Shown here piece by piece: positions 30,477 to 39,261 of a stretch of DNA of 39,399 bases; position 1 is the first letter of the stretch; each line of letters starts with the position of its first letter. The translations under genes and the position numbers were made by a program. The DNA comes from an uncultured Candidatus Woesearchaeota archaeon (lineage in GTDB: Archaea > Nanobdellota > Nanobdellia > Woesearchaeales > B29-G15). The stretch is from the NCBI GenBank assembly GCA_903915225.1, contig CAIWSB010000048.1:1-39399 (forward strand). Reading direction: 5' to 3'. A model generated the notes under the pieces. The model had not been told where the DNA came from. It was given only the letters and a program-made list of their open reading frames with translations, and did no database searches.

Positions 30477-31370
30477 ATGGCCCGGTCAATGTTCGAGGAG
30501 ATAAGGCATAATAAATCCAGGTCCTGGATTATTATGTCATTTTTCTTTTTGATTATCCTTGCACTTGGGGGAGTGTTCGGGATGGCATTCGGGGCTCCAA
30601 TTTTTGGGCTTGTCCTGGCCGGCTTTATCGGATTTATTTACGCCCTGGTGGGCTACTATTCGGGCGACAGCATGATTCTCTCCATGAGCGGGGCTAAGCC
30701 CGTAACTAAAACGCAGTTCCCGTTTTTGGTTAATACAGTTGAGGGGCTGGCTGTTGCCGCAGGGCTAAAGAATGTGCCCCAGGTTTATGTGATAAATGAC
30801 TCGGCGCTCAATGCATTTGCCACTGGCCGCGACCCGGAGCATAGCAGCATTACTGTAACAACTGGGCTTCTGGAGAAGATGAACCGCCAGGAGCTGGAGG
30901 GGGTTGTTGCACACGAGATGTCGCATATCCAGAATTACGACATCAGGATGATGATGCTGGCTGCTGTGCTTGCAGGGGTTATAGTGCTTATAAGCGACTT
31001 TATGTTTAGGTCATTTATTTGGGGGAGGCGCGATGATAATGAGCGTGGCTCGGGTGGCTTTATTGTTCTCGCAATCCTGCTTGCAATCCTGGCCCCAATA
31101 TTTGCCCAGCTGATAAAACTCGCAGTGAGCCGTGGACGCGAGTACCTGGCTGATGCAAATGGCGCTGCGCTCACAAGGTATCCTCCGGGGCTTGCTGGTG
31201 CTTTGGAGAAGATAAAGAACGACCCGGACCCGCTGGTGGACAACGCCAACCGGGCAACAGCACACCTCTTCATATCCAATCCATTCAGGAAGACAACTAC
31301 TAATTTTGCATCCTTGTTCTCAACCCACCCGCCTATTGAGGAGCGCATAAAGCGCCTGCGGGCGATGTGA
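30477..31370 (+). CDS. htpX: HtpX-like membrane zinc metalloprotease (M48)
   Basis: 297 aa. Two N-terminal membrane helices (about 18-62) are followed by the M48 core: VVAHEMSHIQNYDIR holds the HExxH zinc motif, and SRGREYLADANGAALT supplies the third ligand Glu. Two more helices lie between these. The C-terminal FSTHPPIEERIKRL is a standard HtpX ending. It degrades damaged membrane proteins from the cytoplasmic side. It is in an operon with lemA, an association widespread in bacteria and archaea. Confidence 0.93.
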   Translation: MARSMFEEIRHNKSRSWIIMSFFFLIILALGGVFGMAFGAPIFGLVLAGFIGFIYALVGYYSGDSMILSMSGAKPVTKTQFPFLVNTVEGLAVAAGLKNVPQVYVINDSALNAFATGRDPEHSSITVTTGLLEKMNRQELEGVVAHEMSHIQNYDIRMMMLAAVLAGVIVLISDFMFRSFIWGRRDDNERGSGGFIVLAILLAILAPIFAQLIKLAVSRGREYLADANGAALTRYPPGLAGALEKIKNDPDPLVDNANRATAHLFISNPFRKTTTNFASLFSTHPPIEERIKRLRAM

Positions 31371-31371
31371 G

Positions 31372-31968
31372 ATGTTTCTTAGAAACAAGCTATCCCTGGC
31401 TGTGCAGGACAAGATGGCATTCCTGATTGAGCCTGTCCGCCCGAGTTCAATTAAGAGCCATGATAGGTTCATCCTGGAGCGGAAGATTTTTCCTTACATT
31501 TTGTCCAACTGCAAAAAAGTCCTGTTTGTGGGCTGCGCGAAATACACAAAGAGCTACAACCAGGTTTTCAGTAATATTGAGTATTGGACATTGGATTTTC
31601 TGGAGGCTAAAGCCCGTTACGGCTCAAAGAACCACGTGCAGGGGAGCCTGACAGAACTTTCTAAATATTTCAAGAAGGATTACTTCGATGCCATAATCCT
31701 AAACAGTGTCTTTGGGTGGGGCGTTGATACTGCCCCGGAGATTAGGCTGGCCCTGGTCGAATGCAATCAGGTGCTGCGCTCGGGAGGCATACTAATTATC
31801 GGCTGGAATGACCTTGGCACAAGAAGCTCAAAGGAATTCCGGGAGATGATTAACAGCAACAGGCTCTTTGAACTGTTTGACCTGCCCACACTAAACACCT
31901 ATGAGTACCGCACCGAGAGCCACAGGCATGTCTTCAACTTTCTCAGGAAACCCTGCAATACAGCGTAG
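31372..31968 (+). CDS. Class I SAM-dependent methyltransferase-like protein
   Basis: 198 aa. KKVLFVGCAKYTKSYNQVF at about residue 43 is a motif I-like strand and loop, though its glycine pattern is weak (V-G-C-A-K). WTLDF follows as strand 2 with an acidic end. YFDAIILNSVFGWGVD fits motif II, and LRSGGILIIGWND fits motif III. The N-terminal 40 residues and the specificity region are unassigned. No substrate can be named. It starts one base after the htpX stop, so it is the last gene of that operon. Confidence 0.6.
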   Translation: MFLRNKLSLAVQDKMAFLIEPVRPSSIKSHDRFILERKIFPYILSNCKKVLFVGCAKYTKSYNQVFSNIEYWTLDFLEAKARYGSKNHVQGSLTELSKYFKKDYFDAIILNSVFGWGVDTAPEIRLALVECNQVLRSGGILIIGWNDLGTRSSKEFREMINSNRLFELFDLPTLNTYEYRTESHRHVFNFLRKPCNTA

Positions 31969-31979
31969 GGTTTTTAAAG
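31969..31979 (+). promoter_or_regulatory. Box A for the aIF2-beta operon
   Basis: GGTTTTTAAAG is centred about 27 nt before the ATG at 32001, predicting a leaderless mRNA. Confidence 0.5.
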
Positions 31980-32000
31980 TCCCCCCTATTCCCAAGCCAT

Positions 32001-32399
32001 ATGGATTACGAAGCAATGCTCAAAGAGGCCCGAAAGCACTTCCCGGACTCCGCGCTCAATGTGGCCCGCTTTGAAATACCTAAGGTTAAGGGGCATATAC
32101 AGGGCAACCGCACAATCATCAGTAACTTCAGGCAGATTGCAGACACCCTGCGCAGAAAGCCGGAGCATCTTCTCAAATATATCCTAAAAGAGCTTGCAAC
32201 ACCTGGCGAGATAAAGCCCAAGGGGCTCATACTCGGGACAAAGGTGGCTGCATCATTGGTAAACTCGAAAATAAGGGATTATGCAGCAAAATTCGTGCTG
32301 TGCCCCGAATGCGGCAAGCCGGATACCAACCTTCTTGAAGATGACAAGAATGTCATGCTGAAATGCTCAGCCTGCGGGGCTGAGACCCGGATAAAGTGA
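32001..32399 (+). CDS. Translation initiation factor aIF2 subunit beta
   Basis: 132 aa, the normal length. The central alpha/beta domain (ARFEIPKVKGHIQGNRTIISNFRQIADTLRRKPEHLLKYILKELATPGEIKPKGLILGTKVAASLVNSKIRDYAAKFVLC) is followed by a C-terminal zinc ribbon (CPECGKPDTNLLEDDKNVMLKCSACGAETRI). With the alpha and gamma subunits it delivers initiator tRNA to the ribosome. The DUF424 gene starts one base after its stop. Confidence 0.96.
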   Translation: MDYEAMLKEARKHFPDSALNVARFEIPKVKGHIQGNRTIISNFRQIADTLRRKPEHLLKYILKELATPGEIKPKGLILGTKVAASLVNSKIRDYAAKFVLCPECGKPDTNLLEDDKNVMLKCSACGAETRIK

Positions 32400-32400
32400 A

Positions 32401-32699
32401 ATGCTAATTGCGAAAAGACACGTAGCACGGGAAAAACATTGCTGGCTGTGTGCGATTCTGAGCTTCTTGGGAAATGCATCTCAGATGGCAAGCTGCAGCT
32501 TGATTTGACTTCTCCATTCTACGCCGGAAAAGAGCTTACTGAGAAGGAGTTTGAGGAGACACTGGGGCAGTATGACAACCTGAACATTGTTGGGGAACGC
32601 GCAGTAGCAATAGGTAAGAAATGCGGGCTTGTTGATAAGATAATAACTGTGAAAGGCGTTCCGCACGCACAGGTCTGCAACCTAAACCCAGTCCCGTAA
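32401..32699 (+). CDS. DUF424 family protein with an apparent -1 frameshift
   Basis: The track shows only 32439-32699 from a TTG start (MLAVCDSELLGKCISDGKLQLDLTSPFYAGKELTEKEFEETL...GERAVAIGKKCGLV). This is the DUF424 core without its first strand. Immediately upstream, ATG at 32401 (one base after the aIF2-beta stop) reads MLIAKRHVAREK and then leaves frame at GAAAAAC (32431-32437). Rereading one A joins the two parts as ...AREK-TLLAVCDSELLGK..., giving about 100 residues as in the family. The cause may be a sequencing or assembly indel in the A5 run, a real mutation, or -1 slippage. The function of DUF424 is unknown; it is an archaeal protein often found next to translation genes. Confidence 0.65.
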
Positions 32700-35600
32700 T
32701 CCTATCTGCTTTTCCTTCTCCCTGCCGAAGTACTCCTCTATCCTGTTCTTGGTTAGCTCCAGAGATTGCTTGAGATAGGTTGAGACATCAAAGCGCTCAG
32801 CCAATTGTATTGCTGGGTCAAGGTATTTTGTGATTGAGCCCTTGGATATTGTAAAGAGTATATTCCCGCCGCATTCATCACACTTTCCAATTAGTGGCGG
32901 CCTCCTGAATTTCTTGTTGCAGTCAACGCACCTGAACTGCTGCATTGAGAATTTCCTCAGGTTTCCCTTTATATCCCTTATGAAGTGCTTCTCAATCACC
33001 AGGCGGGCAACATCTGTTGAGTCCACCGCCCGGATTATTTTCGCAAGCCCCATCTGTGCCACCAGCTTGTCATCCATTGTGGGCAATGTCTTGTATGTTG
33101 AGCACAGGATTCCATCATTCAGGTTCTCTGTGTCCATTGAAAACAGGAAATCATTGCAATTGTTATCCAATTTAATGCGTGCACTAACCTGCTCAACCTT
33201 TACTGAATATGGCAACTGATATTTCATGGCAGCCTCATAGAGCTCCAGAGGGTAGTTTGGGGCAATGTCAAGGTCCAGAACCATGTCATCAATTTCCGTC
33301 GGCCGTAAACGCGAGACCAGGACTAATGGCGCGTCCTGGGTTGACCCGCGGTGGGCTGGCAGATAAGCCCTTGAAAAATTAATCAGGGTGTCCAGCAGCA
33401 GCATTGCACAGGCCTCATCACCATCACAGTCACGCCTAGTGGCAGCATGCAACATGGGGTGTGCAAACAAGGCCTGGGTATTGCTAAACCCAATTATCCT
33501 GCCAACAATCCCCGCAGATGTGTGCGGCGCAAGCATCAGCACAAGATGGCCTATGAGGTCGTCTGCTGTTTTAATATTATAGTAAGGCTTGAGTTTATAG
33601 AAGGTTTTCAGCAAGTCGTCAATAAACTGTGCAGTCCGCAGGAAAATCTTGTCTGCGCCTTCCTCTGAAGAGCCTATGCACCTTGGCAGGATAATGTCTT
33701 GCGGGCGCAGCTCCACAACCTGGGTTTCATTCACCAATGGGTTTCCATATGTGTCAACGGTGTAGCCGCAGCGTTTCAGTGTTTCAATGCTCGTGCCAAT
33801 TTCAACTGGCCGGAAATGGGTGATGGGCAGCTGCGTCATGTCGAAACGTATTGTTCCATCCTTGTTCACAGTCAGGTTATGTTTTGCCCTGAGAATTCCC
33901 TTTGCCAGGTGCTCTGGAACATGGTCCTTGTTTGACGTTCCGCGTACACCTTTGATGAGGTCCGGGTAAGCACTCATACCAAGCTGCCTCAGTACTGCCT
34001 TAAAATATCCTCTGAGGTCGAATTTGATTTCACGGTATGGTATGCATTGGTCTGGATGCTGCTCACATTTCACAACCGCCTTTTGGCATTTCTTGCAGTA
34101 CACTAGCTTTATAGTCTCAGAACCGCAATCCTCGCAGATTGAATTTATTGTTTCCTTTTTGCATTTCTTGCAGTAGTATATGGGGAACTCCCCATTTACA
34201 TAACCGGTCTCCAGGGCGGCCTGGAAGCTCCTCATCCTGCCACCCTCATCGCCAACAGGGAAAAGCACATGTGGGGAGCCCTTGAGTTTTCTCAGCTTGC
34301 CTTTCTCGGGCCTGCCCATTCTGGCCCCTATGTAGAACCCGCCTTTGTCCCTGAGGCAAATTCCGGAAATTTTATTCACAGCCTCCAAGGTGCTGCCAGC
34401 ATCCAATGGGACATATGCCTGGGGAATCAGCTTTAACCCCAATAAGCATTTTGTTTGCTCGCGTGCTATAACCACAAACTCATTGCTGGCCACCAAGTGC
34501 GGAATCCCGATGAGCTCAAGGCCCCTTTTCTCAGGCTCCCTGAGCGGCAGGACAAACTTCTCCGGCCCATTCTCGCCGGCAATCAAACGCCCTTCCTTGA
34601 ACCACTCCAATATCTGCTTGAATGAGTCAATGCTTAATTCATCCCAATAATATGTAAATGCGGGATGTAATGGGATGTTAAGGTGAGTGGATAGGGCAAA
34701 GCATACCTCAATAGGGGCGGATCTCGGCTGCTTTATGGCTGCCCTAACCTGCTCTGGCTCCAGGCCAGTAAACTCAGCCACCTTTTCCTCGTCGAGTGTT
34801 CCAAACATGCCCACAATCGCCTTCTCAAGCTCATGCACCCACCATTCCTCACAATAGCCTGCGGGGATTAAGGGGTGACCGCGGTTGAAAAAATCTCCAT
34901 ATGAGATTAAAATATCACCCAGGTGTATTATCTCAGCAATGTCCTTCCGGTGACGCTTGGCTACCTCAACTGTGGTGAGCTGAAGCACAGAACCATCAAT
35001 CAGCTTCACAATAGGGCCCTCAACGTTTGTGCATGGTGTTACAGTTGCACCCTTGCCCGGCCGTTCCATCTTCAGCTGGGTGCCTATGCCAATCATGCCG
35101 TTTAGCGCAATCATCGTTGCTGGATTTATTGAGACCGCAGAATACCCAGAGAGCCTGCAGCGCCCGTACCGCAGCCTGAAGCCTCCTTTCTGCATTGGAT
35201 GTGAAAGCACGGGCCGGCCTGCAACAATATCTTTAATGTATGTAAAGTCTGGTGTGATTTTTGGTCCGCCACCCTCCCCAGCCTCCTTTTTTGAGCCCAT
35301 GGCCTTGGCTGCCTTCTGGATTTTCAGGAATTCCTCCAGGAAAACCCAGTGCTCCATGTCAAAATCCTTTGCCCACTTGGAAATATTCTTCCACAGCTTG
35401 GTGGCTTTCTGCGAGAGGCATTCGGCCATCACCAGCGCAAACCCGCCCCGGATGCAGTTGCTGGCTATCCTGGGCTGGTCGCGGAAATTCGAGACCAGTA
35501 TGTTTGAGGAGTCTGGACCGTCAATCTGGACAGGGAGCCTTTCCGCCATGAAAGCAATCTCGGCCTCGCTGGGAAAGTATTGGAGGTTTGCAACACGCTC

Positions 35601-36194
35601 GTGATAGTCCACAACTTCAGTGACTGCCCGCTTGATTTCCTCTGGTGTGGCATCGTAAGTGGCAAACCCAAATTTTTTTCTGAGGTAATCGCCGATAAGA
35701 ACTGAAACAGACGCGCCGGTGCCGCCTGCTGAACGTATCGGGCCGGCGTAATTTAGTGAGATATACTCCTTGCCATCTTTTCTCTTCTTAATGTCCAAGT
35801 CTATGAATCCTTCTAGTGGCGATGAGACTGTGCCCAGAGTATGGTATGCAAACCCCACCCGGAGCCCGATCTCCATGGCCTCCTTTAATGAGTTGAACTT
35901 GCAGAATTTCTCTCTGGCAATCTCCTCGGCAATAACTAAAGAGATTCTCCAGTCCAGGGAGCCATACTTCTTTTCAAGCTCAGTAATTCTCTCTGGGATT
36001 CCCTTTCCCATAATATTGGGGGCGGCAGCTGAGATCAGACCCTCCACACGCTCTGCCATGTTCCTGGCACAGGGTATGTCCACCTCGCGTTTCGGATCAA
36101 AACCACGCTGCCGTGCGCTGTTTGCCCTCTCGTATATGGCCTTAAGCTCTTTTTCAATATCCTCAAAATAGGGCTCAAGACTCTCTTTTGCCAT
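32682..36194 (-). CDS. polC: DNA polymerase D large catalytic subunit (DP2)
   Basis: 1170 aa, a normal length without inteins. The N-terminal region (PYFEDIEKELKAIYERANSARQRGFDPKREVDIPCARNMAERVEGLI) is typical of DP2. The catalytic double-psi beta-barrel site is AATRRDCDGDEACAMLLLDTLINFSRAYLP. The two core aspartates are kept, but the position I recall as Asn in Pyrococcus is Asp here. Zinc-binding clusters occur at about 680-720 (YCKKCKKETINSICEDCGSETIKLVYCKKCQKAVVKCEQHPDQC) and near the C-terminus (CVDCNKKFRRPPLIGKCDECGG). It synthesises DNA as a heterodimer with DP1, encoded 2 nt upstream. It converges on the DUF424 gene with an 18-nt overlap. Confidence 0.97.
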   Translation of the reverse strand: MAKESLEPYFEDIEKELKAIYERANSARQRGFDPKREVDIPCARNMAERVEGLISAAAPNIMGKGIPERITELEKKYGSLDWRISLVIAEEIAREKFCKFNSLKEAMEIGLRVGFAYHTLGTVSSPLEGFIDLDIKKRKDGKEYISLNYAGPIRSAGGTGASVSVLIGDYLRKKFGFATYDATPEEIKRAVTEVVDYHERVANLQYFPSEAEIAFMAERLPVQIDGPDSSNILVSNFRDQPRIASNCIRGGFALVMAECLSQKATKLWKNISKWAKDFDMEHWVFLEEFLKIQKAAKAMGSKKEAGEGGGPKITPDFTYIKDIVAGRPVLSHPMQKGGFRLRYGRCRLSGYSAVSINPATMIALNGMIGIGTQLKMERPGKGATVTPCTNVEGPIVKLIDGSVLQLTTVEVAKRHRKDIAEIIHLGDILISYGDFFNRGHPLIPAGYCEEWWVHELEKAIVGMFGTLDEEKVAEFTGLEPEQVRAAIKQPRSAPIEVCFALSTHLNIPLHPAFTYYWDELSIDSFKQILEWFKEGRLIAGENGPEKFVLPLREPEKRGLELIGIPHLVASNEFVVIAREQTKCLLGLKLIPQAYVPLDAGSTLEAVNKISGICLRDKGGFYIGARMGRPEKGKLRKLKGSPHVLFPVGDEGGRMRSFQAALETGYVNGEFPIYYCKKCKKETINSICEDCGSETIKLVYCKKCQKAVVKCEQHPDQCIPYREIKFDLRGYFKAVLRQLGMSAYPDLIKGVRGTSNKDHVPEHLAKGILRAKHNLTVNKDGTIRFDMTQLPITHFRPVEIGTSIETLKRCGYTVDTYGNPLVNETQVVELRPQDIILPRCIGSSEEGADKIFLRTAQFIDDLLKTFYKLKPYYNIKTADDLIGHLVLMLAPHTSAGIVGRIIGFSNTQALFAHPMLHAATRRDCDGDEACAMLLLDTLINFSRAYLPAHRGSTQDAPLVLVSRLRPTEIDDMVLDLDIAPNYPLELYEAAMKYQLPYSVKVEQVSARIKLDNNCNDFLFSMDTENLNDGILCSTYKTLPTMDDKLVAQMGLAKIIRAVDSTDVARLVIEKHFIRDIKGNLRKFSMQQFRCVDCNKKFRRPPLIGKCDECGGNILFTISKGSITKYLDPAIQLAERFDVSTYLKQSLELTKNRIEEYFGREKEKQIGLRDWV

Positions 36195-36196
36195 GG

Positions 36197-37768
36197 CTAT
36201 CCTCCAAACTTCAGGAGTTTCATCCTCCTGGTGTGTAGGTCTATTATCGGAACCCTGCAGGGTTCTGGCTCATGCCCCACTTTCTCCTGGAAAGAGGTTT
36301 TCGACTGCCAACAGGAGCCGCAAACTAAAGTAATGTTTTTATGGTTCTGGAGAGCCGCCTTGTGAATGTGGCCAGTAATGAAGAAATCTGGTATCCTTTC
36401 TATAGTGAGGGGATCCCTCGTCTTGTCGGGCACGTACAAGGTTGAACCATGTGATGGGGCAAGATGGCGGCGCTTGAGCAGGTATGCCATTATTAATTCC
36501 GGCCTGTTATAGCCCCCGGCGCTACGTAATGACTCCACATTGGCAACATAATAATCAAAACTATAGCCATGATACATCAATACGTTGAATCCTGAAAAGT
36601 TCGCAGTGCGCCCTATGTTAATGAAAGAGGGGTTGCTGACCATAATCACATTGGGAATCTCGTAAAGCGGCCTCGCAAGGGCCTGGTTTAGTGGCGGCTG
36701 CGGCTCTGACAAGCGCAGGGCATCGTGGTTCCCAGGACATACAATTATCGCCTTATCCTTTGGTATTTGTGATATAAGCTCAGCACAAAGCTTGTACTGC
36801 TCGTAGATATCCTTCACTGCAAGCTCACCATACTGGTCAGGGTATATCCCCACACCATCCACCAAGTCCCCAACTATGAAGATATATTTTGTCCTCTTTG
36901 CAATCTCTGTCTGCGTGGGATTGCCCAGCTCGCCCCGTATCCATGCAAGGAACCTTCTGAACTCTGTCTCCAAGAATAGTTTAGAGCCCACGTGCAAGTC
37001 TGAAAGCACAATGGCAAACTCATGGTTTGGTGATTTCTTCGACTCCAGCATGGGGATATCGGGCCATACGATTGATGAGGCAAAGAGTATGTTTGCTCCA
37101 CCCATGCCTGTGACGCCGATGACCTCATCAAGGGTTATGCCAATGGCCTCAGCATACATCTCCCTGTTGCTCTTCTGTACAACTACCTTCACCGAGCCGG
37201 TTGGGTCCTCCAGTGTGAGCATCAGGTTGTTGTTTTTTGTCATTGCAATGTCTCTGACAAGCCCAATTATTGAGGCTGTTTCGCCACCTGGCTTGTTCTT
37301 TAGCCGGGCAATTGAAACATTATTCATGAGTCCTGGCCTGCCGCTGATTAACCTACTCAGGGATTTGTAGCGGGCGTTAAAAAATGACACAAAATCCTGC
37401 ACTGCGCGGTCTGAGGAGGCTTCGTTATAGCTTTCCACTATCTCTACATTGAATTCCTCTGCCCTCTTGGCCTCTTCCTGGGCCACATTTGAGAGGAAAC
37501 CCTGGTATTTTGAGCTGTCTCTGGTTATCTCAGACTCTGCACGGAGTTTTTCAAGCTGAATCCAATCAAATTCCTCGCCTCTTTTGGGAAGCAGGTGCAG
37601 AATATCCCCATTTACAACGAGTGGGGAGTTGGGTCTTCCGAGAATTGGTCTTAGCCTCTCAAACACGCTGGGCTCAGAGAGCTTCTCTACTAGCTCGGGG
37701 CTTGCCAGCAGCCCTTGGCCCATTAGCCATTCTATGCATTTTTCCCTTTCGAGAACCTCAGACGCCAT
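36197..37768 (-). CDS. polB: DNA polymerase D small proofreading subunit (DP1)
   Basis: 523 aa. The N-terminal helical part (1-140) is followed by an OB fold at about 150-235 (VSIARLKNKPGGETASIIGLVRDIAMTKNNNLMLTLEDPTGSVKVVVQ). The calcineurin-like phosphoesterase domain comes next, with every metal motif present: SDLHVGS (256), GDLVDG (300), PGNHDA (345), YHGYSFD and TGHIHKA. This is the Mre11-like 3'-5' exonuclease that proofreads for DP2. It lies between the Orc1/Cdc6 gene and DP2, the order known from Pyrococcus. Confidence 0.96.
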   Translation of the reverse strand: MASEVLEREKCIEWLMGQGLLASPELVEKLSEPSVFERLRPILGRPNSPLVVNGDILHLLPKRGEEFDWIQLEKLRAESEITRDSSKYQGFLSNVAQEEAKRAEEFNVEIVESYNEASSDRAVQDFVSFFNARYKSLSRLISGRPGLMNNVSIARLKNKPGGETASIIGLVRDIAMTKNNNLMLTLEDPTGSVKVVVQKSNREMYAEAIGITLDEVIGVTGMGGANILFASSIVWPDIPMLESKKSPNHEFAIVLSDLHVGSKLFLETEFRRFLAWIRGELGNPTQTEIAKRTKYIFIVGDLVDGVGIYPDQYGELAVKDIYEQYKLCAELISQIPKDKAIIVCPGNHDALRLSEPQPPLNQALARPLYEIPNVIMVSNPSFINIGRTANFSGFNVLMYHGYSFDYYVANVESLRSAGGYNRPELIMAYLLKRRHLAPSHGSTLYVPDKTRDPLTIERIPDFFITGHIHKAALQNHKNITLVCGSCWQSKTSFQEKVGHEPEPCRVPIIDLHTRRMKLLKFGG

Positions 37769-37784
37769 TTTCCAACAATATCCA

Positions 37785-38993
37785 CTAGCGCAGGTTTAGA
37801 GAGGTGTCAAGTATTTCCTCTATCTGCGGTAGCAGCGCCTGGGGGATTGAGAGCGAGATTTCCCGGGTACGGCCGTACCTCCCCTTGGAGATGACCTTGG
37901 CGTTTATCAGGCCCAGCATATCCAGCTCCCCAACGATGTCAGAGACTCTCCTTTGTGTCAGTGCTGAGATGCCAACACGGTTGCAGAGCCCTTTGTAAAT
38001 CTCGTAGATTTCCCCTGTGTAGAGCGGCTCTTTCTGCCTCTTACGCAATGCAACTATGGAATGCAATGCAACCTGGAACTGCTTAGGGTAGGTGGAAACA
38101 ATGTCTAGTACCCTATCCTTCTCAATCTTGCGCTCGGCCTCATCTATGTGCTTAATCATTATTTCTCCTGCCCCCTCCCTGTCTGCAACCTCGCCTGCCA
38201 CCCTCAGCAAGTCCAGCGCGCGCCTGGCATCGCCATGCTCCCGGGCTGCGTATGCGGCGCATTTCTCAATGACACCCTCATTAATTACCCCCTCACGGAA
38301 TGCCTTTCCTGCCCTAGTATGCAAAATCTCCTGAATCTGAATCGCGTTGTATGGTGGAAAAACAATCTCCTCCTCGGAAAGGCTGGATTTTATGCGCGGG
38401 TCAATATTGTCTACGAAGAGTACATCGTTTGAGATCCCGATAAGGCACACCTGCGAGTTGACTAACTGCTCGTTTATCCTGGTGAGATTGTACAGTATTT
38501 CGTCACCTGCCTTGTGTATCAGCTGGTCTATTTCGTCGAGTATAAGGACAACTATCTGTTTTGATGAATCAAGTGCCTTGAAGAAAATATTATACACTTC
38601 GTCTGTTGGCAGCCCAGTTGGCGGAATGGCTTTCCCAAACATCCTCGAGATGTGGGCGATTAGCCTGTATTCTGTGTCTGCTATCTTCTTCATCTTGCAG
38701 TTGAGGTAGCATACCTTGATAGGTTTGTTGTGCTCTCCGGCCACCTTTAATATCTCATTTGTGGTGTATCGCACAGTGACTGTCTTGCCCGTGCCTGTTT
38801 TCCCGTATACAAATAGGTTTGAGGGCTTTTCCATTTTGAGAAGGGGGGAAAGTATGTCTGCAATAACCTTTATCTGGTCATCCCTATGAAGGATGGCTGT
38901 AGGCGTGTAGTTTGACTGTAGAAGATGCTTGTCGAGAAATATGGAATCTTTGGTGATAAACCGTTCGAAATACGTGTGGAGGGGTTCTGCCAT
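37785..38993 (-). CDS. cdc6: Orc1/Cdc6 origin-recognition and MCM-loading ATPase
   Basis: 402 aa from ATG at 38993. The track start at 39005 is four codons longer. The nearest box A (about 39018-39026, minus) would start transcription at about 38996, favouring the internal ATG as a leaderless start; a second TATA at about 39046 could serve the longer form. The AAA+ domain has Walker A YGKTGTGKTVT, Walker B VLILDEIDQL and sensor 2 HGDARRALDLLRVAG. A C-terminal winged helix follows (TQRRVSDIVGELDMLGLINAKVISKGRYGRTREISLS). It binds the ORB-like sites beside its own start and loads MCM. DP1 and DP2 follow in the same direction. Confidence 0.96.
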   Translation of the reverse strand: MAEPLHTYFERFITKDSIFLDKHLLQSNYTPTAILHRDDQIKVIADILSPLLKMEKPSNLFVYGKTGTGKTVTVRYTTNEILKVAGEHNKPIKVCYLNCKMKKIADTEYRLIAHISRMFGKAIPPTGLPTDEVYNIFFKALDSSKQIVVLILDEIDQLIHKAGDEILYNLTRINEQLVNSQVCLIGISNDVLFVDNIDPRIKSSLSEEEIVFPPYNAIQIQEILHTRAGKAFREGVINEGVIEKCAAYAAREHGDARRALDLLRVAGEVADREGAGEIMIKHIDEAERKIEKDRVLDIVSTYPKQFQVALHSIVALRKRQKEPLYTGEIYEIYKGLCNRVGISALTQRRVSDIVGELDMLGLINAKVISKGRYGRTREISLSIPQALLPQIEEILDTSLNLR

Positions 38994-38995
38994 GG

Positions 38996-39015
38996 ATGTT
39001 TCCATGAGAAAAAGA
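38996..39015 (+). promoter_or_regulatory. ORB-like site overlapping the cdc6 start
   Basis: TGTTTCCATGAGAAAAAGAG shares ATGTTTCCATGAGAAA exactly with the site at 39152. It covers the predicted transcription start of cdc6, so Orc1/Cdc6 binding here would repress its own gene. Confidence 0.45.
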
Positions 39016-39017
39016 GG

Positions 39018-39026
39018 TATATAAAT
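39018..39026 (-). promoter_or_regulatory. Box A for cdc6
   Basis: On the minus strand ATTTATATA is centred 29 nt before the preferred ATG at 38993. A further TATA-like ATATATATT lies near 39046. Confidence 0.5.
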
Positions 39027-39070
39027 ATTTGTGTCGTTTCAAATATATATAAGAACAACCATGCCCCCTA

Positions 39071-39091
39071 CCCCTTGGTTTCCTATGGAGA
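39071..39091 (-). promoter_or_regulatory. ORB element (minus orientation)
   Basis: The minus strand reads TCTCCATAGGAAACCAAGGGG, a close match to the archaeal origin-recognition-box plan of a short dyad followed by GAAAC and a G-tract. A second GGGGG follows four bases on. Confidence 0.65.
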
Positions 39092-39092
39092 G

Positions 39093-39150
39093 TATTAGTT
39101 ATTATTAATTATTTTCAATAATGAAAAGAATAAGAATAAGAATAAGATAA
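39093..39150. other. Probable duplex-unwinding element
   Basis: This segment is nearly pure A/T, with TATTAGTTATTATTAATTATT followed by three AATAAG units. It is flanked on both sides by ORB-like sites. Confidence 0.5.
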
Positions 39151-39151
39151 C

Positions 39152-39175
39152 ATGTTTCCATGAGAAATCAGGGGC
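39152..39175 (+). promoter_or_regulatory. ORB-like element (plus orientation)
   Basis: TTCCATGAGAAATCAGGGG keeps the dyad half-sites and the terminal G-tract, in inverted orientation to the site at 39071. Sixteen bases are identical to the site over the cdc6 start. Confidence 0.55.
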
Positions 39176-39237
39176 TCTGTCCTTATATTTACTCTCAACC
39201 CTGAAAAATTTCACCTACAATGTATTATGTATTACTA

Positions 39238-39261
39238 TAATAAACCAAAATAAACCAAAAT
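39238..39261 (+). repeat. Tandem AATAAACCAAA repeat in the origin region
   Basis: Two adjacent copies of the 11-mer AATAAACCAAA lie in the AT-rich origin flank. One helical turn separates them, which could position protein contacts on one face. Confidence 0.45.

Noticed and set aside
32423-32440. Programmed -1 frameshift in the DUF424 gene as a firm claim
   Set aside because: The run has five A residues rather than the canonical A AAA AAC heptamer and no stimulatory structure was seen, so an indel is at least as likely. Kept only as an open finding.
39121-39150. AATAAG repeats as a CRISPR-like or microsatellite array
   Set aside because: There are only three 6-bp units and no spacers. Better explained as part of the AT-rich unwinding element.
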